Below, piece after piece: positions 29,907 through 39,418 of a stretch of DNA of 64,000 bases. How positions within the stretch are numbered: position 1 is the stretch's first letter; the number at the start of each line of letters is the position of its first letter. The notes beneath the pieces are model-generated. The model was not told where the DNA came from, ran no database searches, and saw nothing but the letters and a program-made list of their open reading frames with translations. The DNA is taken from the NCBI RefSeq assembly GCF_003285265.1, contig NZ_CP030239.1, forward strand, positions 1,550,001-1,614,000, read 5' to 3'. The DNA is from Paracoccus mutanolyticus (GTDB taxonomy: Bacteria; Pseudomonadota; Alphaproteobacteria; Rhodobacterales; Rhodobacteraceae). The position numbers and the translations under genes are program-made.

Positions 29907-31224
29907 TTACCGCTTGATGTTGGTGGTTTCCTGCAGCATCTCGTCCACCGTCTGGATGATCTTGGCGTTCGAGGAATAGGCGCGCTGGGTCTGGATCAGG
30001 TCGGTCAGTTCCGCCGCCACGTCGGTGGTCGAGCTTTCCAAGGCATAGCCCGTCACCGCGCCCGTCGGTCCGTCCCCTGCATTCCACAGGTAAAGCGCCC
30101 CCGATTGGCCCGAGACCCGGAAGGTCTGGCTGTCCATTGACACGAGCCCGTTCAGGTTCAGAACGCTCCAGCCGCACCGTACGCGGACGATCCACGATAT
30201 AGGCGGACAGGTTCGGCTGATACGCATAGCTGGTCGTGACGTCATCGTCGGTGGCGACATTGGTGCCGTTGCGGGTAAATCCGTAGGGGGTCACTCAGTG
30301 GCTGGGTCAGCCCCGAGGTGCTGCCGGGCGTACCCAGGCTGATGGTCATGGGACCGTGGGCGGCGTTGATCGTCACCTCGCCGGTGGCGGCGTCATAGCT
30401 GCCCCCCGAAACTGCGGTGACGCTGTCCAGCGGCCCGCCGGCACTGTCGTCGAAGTCCAGCGCGAACGCGGCAATCATCGATTCGTCGGCCGCGGTCGCC
30501 GTGTCGTCGCTGACCGCCGAATCGCGGATTTCCAGCGTCCAGCTGTTCGAGCGGCCCGTTCCCGCCGCCCCGACCGTCGGAACGAAGGTCATCGTCAGGG
30601 TCTGGGGCGCGCCCAGGTTGTCGTAATACTGGATCGTAGTCGACGAGGCGGCGCCCGCGCTGCCGCCCACCGTGGCCTGGGCCGGCAGGTTGAAGGACGC
30701 CAGGCCGATCCGGGTGGTGGGAGCGGCATAGGTCGCATTCATGTTCAGCACGATCGGCTGCAGCCCCGACGCCGAATCGCGCGCGTTGGTCGGGATGGTG
30801 CCATCGGCATTGGCCGGCCATCCCATCAGCACCAGCCCCGAGCCGGTGCGCAGCACCCCTTCGTCATCGGTGCGGAAGGATCCGGTGCGCGTCAGAAGAA
30901 GCGATCCCGCGGTATCGCCGTTGCCCATTTGCGCCGCGTCCATCACCGGCAGCATGCCCCGGCCCGACACCGCGATGTCGAGCGCGTTGCCGGTCGACAC
31001 CACCCCGCCGGTTTCGTCGATCACCCGCGACGAACTGGTGCGCACCCCGCCCGCCGTGTACCGCCCGCCCCGGGAATCGCCGATCACGACGCTTTCGAAA
31101 TCGGTTTCCATCCGGCGATAGCCATAGGGCCCGAATTGGCGATGTTGTCCGAGATGCCCGCCAGGCGCGAGGCGTTCGCGGCAAGCCCGGACACGCCGGC
31201 GGAAAGTGCAGAGGAAATCGACAT
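29907..31224 (-). CDS. flgE: Flagellar hook protein FlgE, frameshifted, with a suspect interior segment
   Basis: FlgE builds the flexible hook. The true start is ATG 31224 (MSISSALSAGVSGLAANASR), followed after a missing base near 31130 by YGYRRMETDFESVVIGDSRG. The D1/D2 region and C-terminal axial helix (ELTDLIQTQRAYSSNAKIIQ, TVDEMLQ) are normal. Frames change again near 30297 and near 30165. Between these, about 85 bp encode a sequence that does not look like FlgE and is AT-richer, so part of the gene may be foreign. Confidence 0.82.
30165..30258. other. Suspect non-native segment inside flgE
   Basis: On the minus strand this reads TDDDVTTSYAYQPNLSAYIV then DRPRTVRLE, between the normal FlgE pieces TPYGFTRNGTNVA and NLNGLVSMDSQTF. 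It has lower GC than its surroundings and lacks the expected FlgE beta-strand pattern. Both edges coincide with frame changes. The length is close to that of the missing native piece. Confidence 0.35.
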
Positions 31225-31300
31225 GGACGGTCATCCTGACTGAGTCGTTGCTGGCAGCAGCTTGGCGGCCGAGGGTTAAGATTGCTCTAACGGGCGCGAG

Positions 31301-32092
31301 TCATCGCAAGAGGATCACTTCGACCCGGTTGTTGTTGGGATCCATCGGATTGACGGAGCGGTTGCGCCGGTCGGCATAGCCGGTCACGCGCTGAATGCGC
31401 CGCCCCGGCAGGTCGCGCGATTCCAGCAGGTTGCGCACCGCATGGGCGCGGGCGTCCGACAGCGCCCAGACCGGGGAATGGATCAGCATTTCGGGATAAG
31501 ACCGGACATGGCCCGAGATGGCGAGTTCGTTCCTGACCCGGCCCAGCACCCCGGCGAGGATTCCGGCCAGTTCCTGCATCGCGGGGGTGGGCTGGGCGCT
31601 GTCGCCGACGAACAGCGGCTCGTCCAGCAGGTCCGAAAGCTCGATCACCAGCCCTTCGTCGGTCATGCGCGTGATGACATGCTTGAGCAGGTTCACCCGC
31701 TGCATCGATTCGGCGCCCGAGCCGGTCAGCTCGTCCTGGACATGCCGGGCCATCGCCTCGAATGCGGCGGCCTCGGCCTGGCCGGCGCGGGTATCGCGCG
31801 AGGCGCCCGCCCCCTTGCCCGAGTTCGTCTGGGCATCCTGCACCTCGCCCCCGAAGGGGCCCTGTGCGCCGCCGGATTTCGACTGCACGATTGTGGGGTT
31901 GAAGTAATCCGCCAGCCCTTGGCGCTGCTTTTCCGTGGTGGCGTTCAAGAGCCACATCAGCAGAAAGAAGGCCATCATGGCGGTGACGAAGTCGGCATAG
32001 GCGACCTTCCAGGCGCCGCCGTGGTGGCCGCCACCGCCGCCGCCCTGCACCTTCTTGATGATGATCGGGGCGCCGCCCCCGTTCGTGGCCAT
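31301..32092 (-). CDS. motB: Flagellar motor protein MotB
   Basis: MotB anchors the stator to peptidoglycan and carries the proton channel aspartate. The 263-residue protein is intact. One N-terminal membrane helix contains the essential aspartate (VAYADFVTAMMAFFLLMWLL, residues about 27-46). A plug/linker follows, then an OmpA-like C-terminal domain with RVTGYADRRNRSVNPMDPNN. The start at 32092 has AAAGGGG upstream and is preferred over a further in-frame ATG. No motA is visible in the window. Confidence 0.94.
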   Translation of the reverse strand: MATNGGGAPIIIKKVQGGGGGGHHGGAWKVAYADFVTAMMAFFLLMWLLNATTEKQRQGLADYFNPTIVQSKSGGAQGPFGGEVQDAQTNSGKGAGASRDTRAGQAEAAAFEAMARHVQDELTGSGAESMQRVNLLKHVITRMTDEGLVIELSDLLDEPLFVGDSAQPTPAMQELAGILAGVLGRVRNELAISGHVRSYPEMLIHSPVWALSDARAHAVRNLLESRDLPGRRIQRVTGYADRRNRSVNPMDPNNNRVEVILLR

Positions 32093-32234
32093 GAGTCGCC
32101 CCTTTGCTGCGGTTCGCACCAAGGGTTAGGACAACGGGCCTAATATCCAGTTAACGTCTAAAATGCCCGGGATTTCCGGTCCTGCCCGCATGGCTTTGCC
32201 TTGAAAGCCGGCACCGTGCGCCTATTGTCGGGGG

Positions 32235-32912
32235 ATGCAGACGGCTGGCACATACGACCTGTCCACCGGCGCGGGGCTGATCGCCTGTCCGCGCTGCGAT
32301 GCGCTGCATGTCGAACGGGAACTGGAGCCCGGCGAAACCGCGCGCTGCGTCCGCTGCGGCGGCGTGCTGGCCAGCCCGCGCGCGGGGGCCTTCACCCGGA
32401 TCATCGCGCTCAGCTTTGCCTCGCTGGTGCTGATGGTGGGGGCGGTGTTCTTTCCGTTCCTGGAAATCTCGCGCATGGGGTTCGGCAACGAAACCTCGCT
32501 GTTCGGGGTGGCGATGGCCTTTTCCAGCGGGGCCCTGATGCCGCTGACCGTGGCGTTGCTGGCGACCATCGTGGGCCTGCCGGTGCTGCGCGCGCTGCTG
32601 CTGGTCTATACGCTGATGCCGCTGTCGCGCGGACGCCCGCCCCATGCCCATGCGGTGCCGGCGTTCCGGCTGTCGGAACGGCTGCGGCCCTGGTCCATGG
32701 CCGAGATCTTCGTGATCGGCACGGCCATAGCGCTGGTCAAGGTGGGCGGGCTTGCCACGATCAGCTTCGGCCCGGCCTTCTGGGCGTTCTGCGGGCTGAT
32801 CCTGGTCAACGCGGCCAGCAATGCGTTCACCAGCGCGACCACGATCTGGGACGCGATCGAGGATGCGGGCCTGGCCACCGACGGGCGCGAAATGGTGGAC
32901 CCTGCGGGATGA
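32235..32912 (+). CDS. pqiA: Paraquat-inducible protein A (first PqiA domain)
   Basis: This intact 225-residue membrane protein starts with a zinc-ribbon-like motif (CPRCDALHVERELEPGETARCVRC, two CxxC pairs) followed by four membrane segments. PqiA proteins serve as the inner-membrane partner of the PqiB MCE tunnel for lipid transfer between membranes. Its stop overlaps the second pqiA gene (ATGA), so the usual two-domain PqiA is split into two coupled genes. Confidence 0.9.
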   Translation: MQTAGTYDLSTGAGLIACPRCDALHVERELEPGETARCVRCGGVLASPRAGAFTRIIALSFASLVLMVGAVFFPFLEISRMGFGNETSLFGVAMAFSSGALMPLTVALLATIVGLPVLRALLLVYTLMPLSRGRPPHAHAVPAFRLSERLRPWSMAEIFVIGTAIALVKVGGLATISFGPAFWAFCGLILVNAASNAFTSATTIWDAIEDAGLATDGREMVDPAG

Positions 32913-33562
32913 ACGGCCCGCATGACGACGCGCCGGTGCTGACCGCCCACCGCGCCGGCCTGGTGGGGTGCCGCGCCTGCGGCCGCGTCTGGCCCGAGGC
33001 GCAGGCGGTCTGCACCCGCTGCGGCTCGGATCTGTCGCCGCCCGACCGGCGGTCGCTGAACGCGGTCTGGACCTGGCTGGCGGCGGGGCTGATCTTCTAT
33101 GTCCCGGCGAACCTGTTCCCGATGCTGCGGACCTCGACCTTCGGCGGGCTGGCGGGCAACAGCGAATCGACCATCTTCGGCGGCGTGATCGAGCTGATCC
33201 ACTATGGCAACTGGGGCGTCGCGGCGGTGGTCTTCCTGGCCTCGATCGTGGTGCCGATCGGCAAGTTCCTGGCCATCGGCTGGCTGGCCACGGTCGCCGG
33301 CCGCCCAGCCACGGTCAACGACGCCCACCGCCGGCTGCGGGTCTATGAACTGGTCGAATTCATCGGCCGCTGGTCGATGATCGACGTCTTCATCGTCGCC
33401 ATCCTGTCGGCGCTGGTGCAGTTGGGCTTCGTCGCCTCGATCCATCCGGGACCCGCGGCGGTTTCCTTTGCGTTGTCGGTTGCCTTCACGATGCTTTCTG
33501 CACAAAGTTTCGATCCAAGGCTGATCTGGCGGGGGCTGCCTCTGCGACGCCGCAAGGAATGA
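32909..33562 (+). CDS. pqiA: Paraquat-inducible protein A (second PqiA domain)
   Basis: This intact 217-residue protein has a CRACGRVWP ... CTRCGSDL double CxxC head and about four membrane helices (FYVPANLFPM, GVAAVVFLASIVVPIGKFLA). It resembles the C-terminal half of longer PqiA proteins. It is coupled to the gene before it and ends one base before the pqiB ATG. Confidence 0.9.
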   Translation: MNGPHDDAPVLTAHRAGLVGCRACGRVWPEAQAVCTRCGSDLSPPDRRSLNAVWTWLAAGLIFYVPANLFPMLRTSTFGGLAGNSESTIFGGVIELIHYGNWGVAAVVFLASIVVPIGKFLAIGWLATVAGRPATVNDAHRRLRVYELVEFIGRWSMIDVFIVAILSALVQLGFVASIHPGPAAVSFALSVAFTMLSAQSFDPRLIWRGLPLRRRKE

Positions 33563-33563
33563 C

Positions 33564-35640
33564 ATGACCGACACGACCCCGCCCGGCGGCAATGCCTCCC
33601 GGCCCCCCGAGACGAAACCGGCCGAGATGAAGCCCGCCGAACCGCAGCGCAGGACTGCCGCCCGCGCGGGGTTTTCGCTGATCTGGCTGGTGCCGATCCT
33701 GGCCTTGGTGGTCACGCTGGGCGTGGGCTGGAACGCCATCGCCAGCCGCGGCACGCTGATTTCCGTCAAGTTCCGCGACGCGACCGGCATCACCCCGGGC
33801 GAAACCGCCCTGAAGTTCCGCGAAATCACCGTAGGCAAGGTCGAATCGGTGCGCTTCACCAGCGACCTGCAGCAGGTCGAGGTGAACATGCGCGTGGACA
33901 AGGACCTTGCGCCCTTCATCGACGCGGATGCGCAGTTCTGGATCGTGCGGCCGCAGGTCTCGGCCCAGGGCATCTCGCGGCTGGACACGGTGCTGACCGG
34001 CGCCTTCGTCGAAGGCTACTGGGACGATCAGGAGGGCGAGGCAACCTCGGTCTTTCAGGGCCTGGACAAGCCGCCGCTGACGAGCTTCGGCCAGAAGGGC
34101 ACCTGGATCGTGCTGTCGGCCGAACGTTCGCGCGGGATGACCGAAGGGGCGCCGGTGCTGTATCGCGGCCTGGCGGTCGGGCAGATGCAGAACATGCGCC
34201 TGGCACCCGACAACGCGGGGGTACTGGCGGATGTCTTTGTCGCCGCGCCTTATGACCAGCTGCTGACCAGCAACACCGTCTTCTGGGACACCTCGGGCTT
34301 TTCGGTGTCGCTGGGCGCGCAGGGCCTGTCGCTGAACGTCAATTCGCTGGCCTCGGTGCTGCAGGGCGGGGCCGAATTCGCGACCGTGCGGTCGGGCGGG
34401 GCGCCGATCCAGAACGGCCATGTCTTTGCCCTGCAGCCCGATCAGGCCACGGCCGAGGCGAACCTGTTTTCCGACGAATCCAAGGCGCTGCGGCTGACCA
34501 TGCTGATCGACGAATCGGTCAAGGGGCTGGAGACGGGGGCGGACGTCCAGTTCATGGGCCTGCCCGCCGGGCGCGTCACCAGCCTGGCCTCGCGCGTGAT
34601 GACCCGCGACGGCGCCGACCATGTCGAGCAAGAGGTGACGCTGGCCGTCAGCCCCGACCGGCTGGGCATGACCGGCGATCCGACGCCCGAGCAGGCGCTG
34701 GATTTCGTCGATGGGCTGGTCCGGCGGGGCTTGCGCGCGCGCATTGCCAGCGCAGGTTTTTTCGGCACCTCGCTGCAGGTCGAACTGGTCGAGCTGCCCG
34801 GTCAGCCCGATGCCGCCATCGACCGCGCGGCCCAGCCGCACCCGGTCATCCCCTCGGCCCCGGGCGACATCTCGGATTTCACGGGCTCGGCCCAGGGCTT
34901 CCTGGCCCGCGTCGGCAACCTGCCGATCGAGGAGGCGCTGAAATCCGCCACCGACATGCTGAACTCGGTCACGGCGCTGGCCAGCAGCGAAGACACCCGC
35001 GCCATTCCGGGCGCCCTGCGCGGCACGCTGGAGGATGCGCAGGCCGCCGCCGGAGAGGTGCGCCAGGTCGCGACCGAGTTGCGCGAATCGGGCGCGGCGG
35101 GCCAGGTCCGTCGCATGGTGGACGAGGCGGCCGGCGCGGCCGAGGCGGTGCGGCTGGCCGCCGCCGACGTGCCGGCCATGGTCGGCAGATCGACCAGACC
35201 GCCGCCAAGGTGGCCGAGGTCGATTTCGCCGCCATCTCGGCCGAGGCGCAGGGCATTCTGACCGACATCCGCGCCATGCTGGGCAGCGAGGACGCCGAAC
35301 AGCTGCCGCGCAACCTGTCGAACACGCTGGAAGCCGCTTCGGGCCTGCTCAACGACCTGCGGGACGGCAATGCCGCAGGCAGCCTGAACGACGCGCTGAA
35401 GTCGGCGCGGGCGGCGGCCGACCAGATCTCGACCTCGGTGCAGCGGCTGCCGCAGCTGTCGGCCCGGCTCGAGGCGCTGGCTGCCCGGGCCGAGACGGTG
35501 ATCGCGGCCTATGGCGACCGGTCGGCCTTCGCACCGAAACCATCAACCTGATGCGGGACATGCGCCGCGCGGCCAGCGCCTTCGGCAGCCTGGCGCGGAC
35601 CATCGAGCGCAATCCGCAAGCCTTCATCCTGGGACGGTAA
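33564..35640 (+). CDS. pqiB: MCE/MlaD-domain protein PqiB, two frameshifts
   Basis: PqiB forms a periplasmic tunnel of stacked MCE rings for lipid movement. An N-terminal membrane anchor (residues about 32-55, IWLVPILALVVTLGVGW) precedes three MCE domains and a long C-terminal helical region. The first MCE domain includes ATGITPGETALKFREITVGK and the third includes ADVQFMGLPAGRVTSLAS. Frames break near 35190 and 35530 in the helical region only, and two added bases give 692 residues. It sits between pqiA and pqiC. Confidence 0.88.
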
Positions 35641-35641
35641 G

Positions 35642-36293
35642 ATGCGCCATATCCTGATCGCCGCCGCAATCGCCACCCTGATGGCGGGCTGCTCCAACGG
35701 GGAAAAGACCGCCCGTTTCCTGATCGACCCGCCCATGACGGGCGAGCGGCTGCCGAACCGGCTGGGCACCACCGAACTGAAGGAGGTGTCGCTGCCCGAC
35801 TATGCCTCGGGCGACGAGGTCAGCTGGCAAAGCGCGGACGGGGCGGTGCGGTCGAACACCAAGCAGCTTTGGGCCGACAACCCGGAACGCGCCTTTACCC
35901 TGACCCTGGCGCGGACCATCTCCGACCTGTCGGGGCGACGGTCATCGCCGAGCCCTGGCCCCTGGCCGAGCCCGCGCGCCGTACGCTGGAGGTGCGGGTG
36001 GAAAAGGCGCTGGCCCAGGCCGATGGCCGCTATCGCCTGACGGGGCGCTATTACGTCGCCGATGCCGGGGCGGGCGGGGCGAACCAGGCGCGGGGCTTTG
36101 ACATCGCCGTTCCGCTGGGGGCGAGGCGACGCCCGCCGCCGTCGCCCGCGCGCAATCGCTGGCCATCGCCCAGCTGGCCCGCCAGATTGCCGTGCTGGGC
36201 GGTCCCGGCAATGCGATCCGCACCTCGGCCCCCGCGACGCCCCGGTTCGACGACATCTTTTCGCAGCCGCTGCCGCCGCTTGAGGGAAGCTGA
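35642..36293 (+). CDS. pqiC: PqiC-like outer-membrane lipoprotein, two frameshifts
   Basis: The N-terminus is a lipoprotein signal with lipobox LMAGC. The body matches the ABC-type transport auxiliary lipoprotein family (FLIDPPMTGERLPNRLG, TKQLWADNPERAFTLTLA). The frame changes near 35940 and 36120, and two added bases give 217 residues. It docks PqiB to the outer membrane in the studied E. coli system. The stop overlaps the next ATG. Confidence 0.82.
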
Positions 36294-36586
36294 TGCTGGC
36301 GGCCCTGACACTGGCCATTATGGTAGGGCTGGCCATCCTGGCCGACCGCCATTTGCCCAAAGCTTCGGAACTGCCGATGCAATGGGGTTGGGACGGCCGG
36401 ATCAACTGGACCGCGCCACGCCGCGTAGCTCTGGGATTCATGCCGTTTCTGGCCGCGCTGATCCTTGTTCCGGTGAGCCTGCTGCCGGGCGAGTGGCTGG
36501 CTTTGCCCATCTCGGCAGCCTCGCTGCTCTTGGGCCAGCTTTTGCGGCTTTGGCTGACGCGCCGCCATTTATTGCGGCGCGCCTAG
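36293..36586 (+). CDS. Small membrane protein, DUF1648-like
   Basis: This is an intact 97-residue protein with three hydrophobic stretches. A conserved-looking extramembrane segment [20 protein letters not shown] resembles the G-x-DG-x-W turn of DUF1648 proteins. It overlaps the pqiC stop (TGATG), so it may be translated with the pqi genes. It also overlaps the convergent flavin reductase end by four bases. Function unknown. Confidence 0.6.
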   Translation: MLAALTLAIMVGLAILADRHLPKASELPMQWGWDGRINWTAPRRVALGFMPFLAALILVPVSLLPGEWLALPISAASLLLGQLLRLWLTRRHLLRRA

Positions 36587-37128
36587 CCCTCGTCGGGCGC
36601 GAACTGGCCGAAGCGGCCTGCGGCAAAGACCAGCGGGTGGTCGCCCGGTCCCGCCACGGTGACGCGCAGCACCCGGCCGATCATCACCGTGTGGTCGCCC
36701 GCCTCGTGCGCGGCATGGGTCTCGCAGTCGAACCGCGCGGCGACGCCGGGCAGGACCGGAACGCCCTCGGCGGACAGGACCCGGTCGAGACCGGCGAACT
36801 GTGCCCCGCCGCGGGTGAAGCGCAGGCAGGTTTCCAGCTGCTCGGCGCCCAGCACATGCACCGCCCAATGGCCCGCGCCCGCAAAGATCGCATGGCGCGA
36901 CGAGGCCCGCGCCGGGCACCACATGACCAGCGGCGGCTCCAGCGAGACGCTGGAAAAGCTGTTCGCGGTCATGCCCAGCGGCCCGTCCGGCCCCTGGGTC
37001 GTCACCACCGTCACCCCGGTCGCGAACCGGCCCAGGGCCTCGCGCAGCAGGCGGGCCTCGGCCGTGGCGGGGTGAAAGGTGATCTCGTCGGCGAGCCGGT
37101 CACGGGTCGCGGGGGGAATCCGGCTCAT
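36583..37128 (-). CDS. Flavin reductase domain protein
   Basis: This intact protein of 181 residues has the FMN-binding split-barrel of the NAD(P)H:flavin oxidoreductase family. Features include the start of the fold at [38 protein letters not shown] and [19 protein letters not shown]. Such enzymes supply reduced flavin to two-component monooxygenases, but no partner is encoded nearby. The start at 37128 ([15 protein letters not shown]) is preferred over upstream arginine-rich codons. Confidence 0.85.
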   Translation of the reverse strand: MSRIPPATRDRLADEITFHPATAEARLLREALGRFATGVTVVTTQGPDGPLGMTANSFSSVSLEPPLVMWCPARASSRHAIFAGAGHWAVHVLGAEQLETCLRFTRGGAQFAGLDRVLSAEGVPVLPGVAARFDCETHAAHEAGDHTVMIGRVLRVTVAGPGDHPLVFAAGRFGQFAPDEG

Positions 37129-37198
37129 GCGCGGGGCCTCTTCTGGTTCGGTCCGACTGTAGCGGCGGGGGCGGGGACCAGCAAGCGCGGCCCGGCCG

Positions 37199-37984
37199 TC
37201 ACGGCGACCCCGCCGGGCCAAGCCCCGCGATCATCTGGCCGTGCAGCCGAGGCGGTGCGACGACCATCCCGTCGGCCATCGGCCGGGCGGCGTTGAAGCG
37301 CAGCGGCTGGCCCGAAAGCTCGGTCGCACGGCAGCCCGCGCGCTGGGCGATCAGGCTGCCGGCGGCGATGTCCCATTCCCAGACGCCGCGCACCGACAGC
37401 GCCGCGTTGAACCGGCCCTCGGCCACCAGGCACAGCCGCCAGGCAAGCGAGGGGCGGAATTCGCGCCGCAGGGGCGGGGCGGCCCCGCGCCAGTGCATCG
37501 GGTCGAGCCCGACCTTGGCCGTCAGCACGCGCGCGCCGTCCAGGTCGTGATCGGCCGGCACCAGCGGCGCGCCGTTCAGCGTCGCCGGGCCTTCCTCGGC
37601 CGCGAGATAGGTCAGGCCCCGGGCGGGCAGGTGCACGACGGCGGCGGTGATCCGGCCATCGGTCGCGATGGCGAGCGAATGGGAAAACCCCTCCTGCCCT
37701 TCCAGAAAGGCGCGGGTGCCGTCGATCGGATCGACGATGAAGCAGTGGCGCGCATCCTGGCGCGCGGGTTCGTCGACGGATTCCTCGGACAGCCAGCCGT
37801 AATCGGGCCGGGCGCCGCGCAGCAGGCTTTCCAGATGCGCGTTGACGGCCAGGTCCGCCTCGCTGACGGGACCCGCGCCGCCGCCCTTGTCCCAGGCCTC
37901 GGGCGATTGCCGCCAATAGCGCAGGGCGATCTCGCCCGCCTCGCGGGCGGCCTGTTCCAGCAGGCTCAGGTCAGGCGCCGGCAA
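37199..37984 (-). CDS. Inositol monophosphatase-family phosphatase (CysQ-like)
   Basis: This intact 261-residue protein carries the Li-sensitive phosphatase motifs: EES near residue 67, [12 protein letters not shown] near residue 85, and [16 protein letters not shown] near residue 213. The group includes 3'(2'),5'-bisphosphate nucleotidase and inositol phosphatase, and the sequence alone does not decide. Translation appears to start at TTG 37984, overlapping the pmbA stop, since no in-frame ATG is close. Confidence 0.85.
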   Translation of the reverse strand: MPAPDLSLLEQAAREAGEIALRYWRQSPEAWDKGGGAGPVSEADLAVNAHLESLLRGARPDYGWLSEESVDEPARQDARHCFIVDPIDGTRAFLEGQEGFSHSLAIATDGRITAAVVHLPARGLTYLAAEEGPATLNGAPLVPADHDLDGARVLTAKVGLDPMHWRGAAPPLRREFRPSLAWRLCLVAEGRFNAALSVRGVWEWDIAAGSLIAQRAGCRATELSGQPLRFNAARPMADGMVVAPPRLHGQMIAGLGPAGSP

Positions 37985-39323
37985 CGGTCATGCCCTCGAC
38001 CAGCAGGCTGGGAACCCTGGTCCCGCGCCAGTCGCGGGCGTCGTTCGCGGCGGTCAGGCGCATCAGCATGTCGCGCAGGTTCCCGGCGATGGTGCATTCG
38101 TTGACGGCATGGGTGATCTCGCCGTTCTCGACCCAGAAGCCGCCGGCCCCGCGCGAGTAATCCCCGGTCGTCGCATTGATCGAGGCGCCCAGCATCGAGG
38201 TCACGACCAGCCCACGCCCCATGTCGCGGATCAGCGCCTCGCGCGTTTGCGTCCCCTGGGTCAGGTCCAGGTTCGTCACCCCGGGGACCGGCGCGCTGCC
38301 GACCCCGCGCACCGCGTTCGCGGTCGAGGGCAGGCCCAGCTTGCGGCCCGTGGCCAGATCCAGCGTCCAGCCCTGCAGGACGCCCTCCCGGACCAGCGCG
38401 CGGTCGCGGGTCGCCAGCCCCTCGGCGTCGAACAGGCGCGATCCGCCCATGCGCGGCAGGTGCGGCAGTTCCACCAGGTCGAAGCCAGGCGGCAGCACCG
38501 GCTGGCCCAGGGCGTCGCGCAGCCAGCTTGCGCCCCGCGCGACCGCCGCGCCGTTCACCGCGCCCACCAGATGGCCGATCAGCCCGGCCGCCACGCGTTC
38601 GTCGTAAAGGATGGGAAAGGCGCCGGTCGGGGGCTTGCGCGCGCCGCGCCGCGCCACGGTGCGTTCGCCCGCCAGCCGGCCGATGGACTCGGGGTCCGGC
38701 ATGTCGGACAGGTGGACGCGGGTCTCGCCCGCCCAGTCGCGCTCCATCCCGGTGCCTTCGCCGGTGATCGCGACGGTGGACAGGCTGTGGCCGGTGCGCC
38801 CGTAGCCGGCCTCGAACCCGTTCGAGGCCGCCAGCCACATGCGCCGCGCCGAATGCGCGGCCGAGGCGGATTCCACCTTCGAGATGCCCTCGACCGCCAG
38901 CGCGGCGGCCTCGGCGCGCAGGGCGGCGTCCTGCAGGGCCTCGGGCCGGGGCTCGGGCGAGCCGTCGTAAAGATCCAGCGCGCTGCTGTCGGTCCGGTCG
39001 GTCAGCTGCGCCGGGTCGGCCAGCCCCAGCGTGTCGTCGACCGGCGCCTCGCGCGCCATGGCGACGGCGCGGGCGGCCATGTCGGCAATCGTGCGCCCCG
39101 CGTGGTCCGAGGCCGAGACGCAGGCCTGCCGCCCCGCGACCAGCACGCGCAGGCCGATTTCCACGCCCTCGGCCCGCTCGGCATGTTCCAGCTTGCCCGC
39201 CCGCACATCGACGGACACGGCGGCCGCCTCGACGGCGACGGCATCGGCCTGGTCGGCGCCGGCACGGCGGGCGGCGTCCAGAAGCTGTTGGGTCAGGGAT
39301 TGCAGGCGGGCGAAGTCGGACAT
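37971..39323 (-). CDS. pmbA: TldD/PmbA-family metalloprotease subunit
   Basis: This intact 450-residue protein matches PmbA (TldE), the non-catalytic partner that acts with TldD in peptide processing and toxin/antitoxin degradation. Conserved stretches include FPILYDERVAAGLIGHLVGA, GVTNLDLTQG, MLGASINATTGDYSRGAGGF and the end [17 protein letters not shown]. It lacks the HExxxH of TldD. It is coupled to the downstream phosphatase gene. Confidence 0.9.
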   Translation of the reverse strand: MSDFARLQSLTQQLLDAARRAGADQADAVAVEAAAVSVDVRAGKLEHAERAEGVEIGLRVLVAGRQACVSASDHAGRTIADMAARAVAMAREAPVDDTLGLADPAQLTDRTDSSALDLYDGSPEPRPEALQDAALRAEAAALAVEGISKVESASAAHSARRMWLAASNGFEAGYGRTGHSLSTVAITGEGTGMERDWAGETRVHLSDMPDPESIGRLAGERTVARRGARKPPTGAFPILYDERVAAGLIGHLVGAVNGAAVARGASWLRDALGQPVLPPGFDLVELPHLPRMGGSRLFDAEGLATRDRALVREGVLQGWTLDLATGRKLGLPSTANAVRGVGSAPVPGVTNLDLTQGTQTREALIRDMGRGLVVTSMLGASINATTGDYSRGAGGFWVENGEITHAVNECTIAGNLRDMLMRLTAANDARDWRGTRVPSLLVEGMTVAGA

Positions 39324-39418
39324 GGCGGAACCTTCAACGGAAAAGGCGCGGGACGGGCGGCGCAAGGCGCGCAAGACCCGCCCCTGCGGGGCGCGCGCGG
39401 CGGCGCGCCCGGCCGGGC

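Noticed and set aside
36583..37221. Upstream start for the flavin reductase at 37221
   Set aside because: The extra 31 codons are Arg/Pro-rich and overlap the phosphatase gene end. The family fold begins just after the ATG at 37128.
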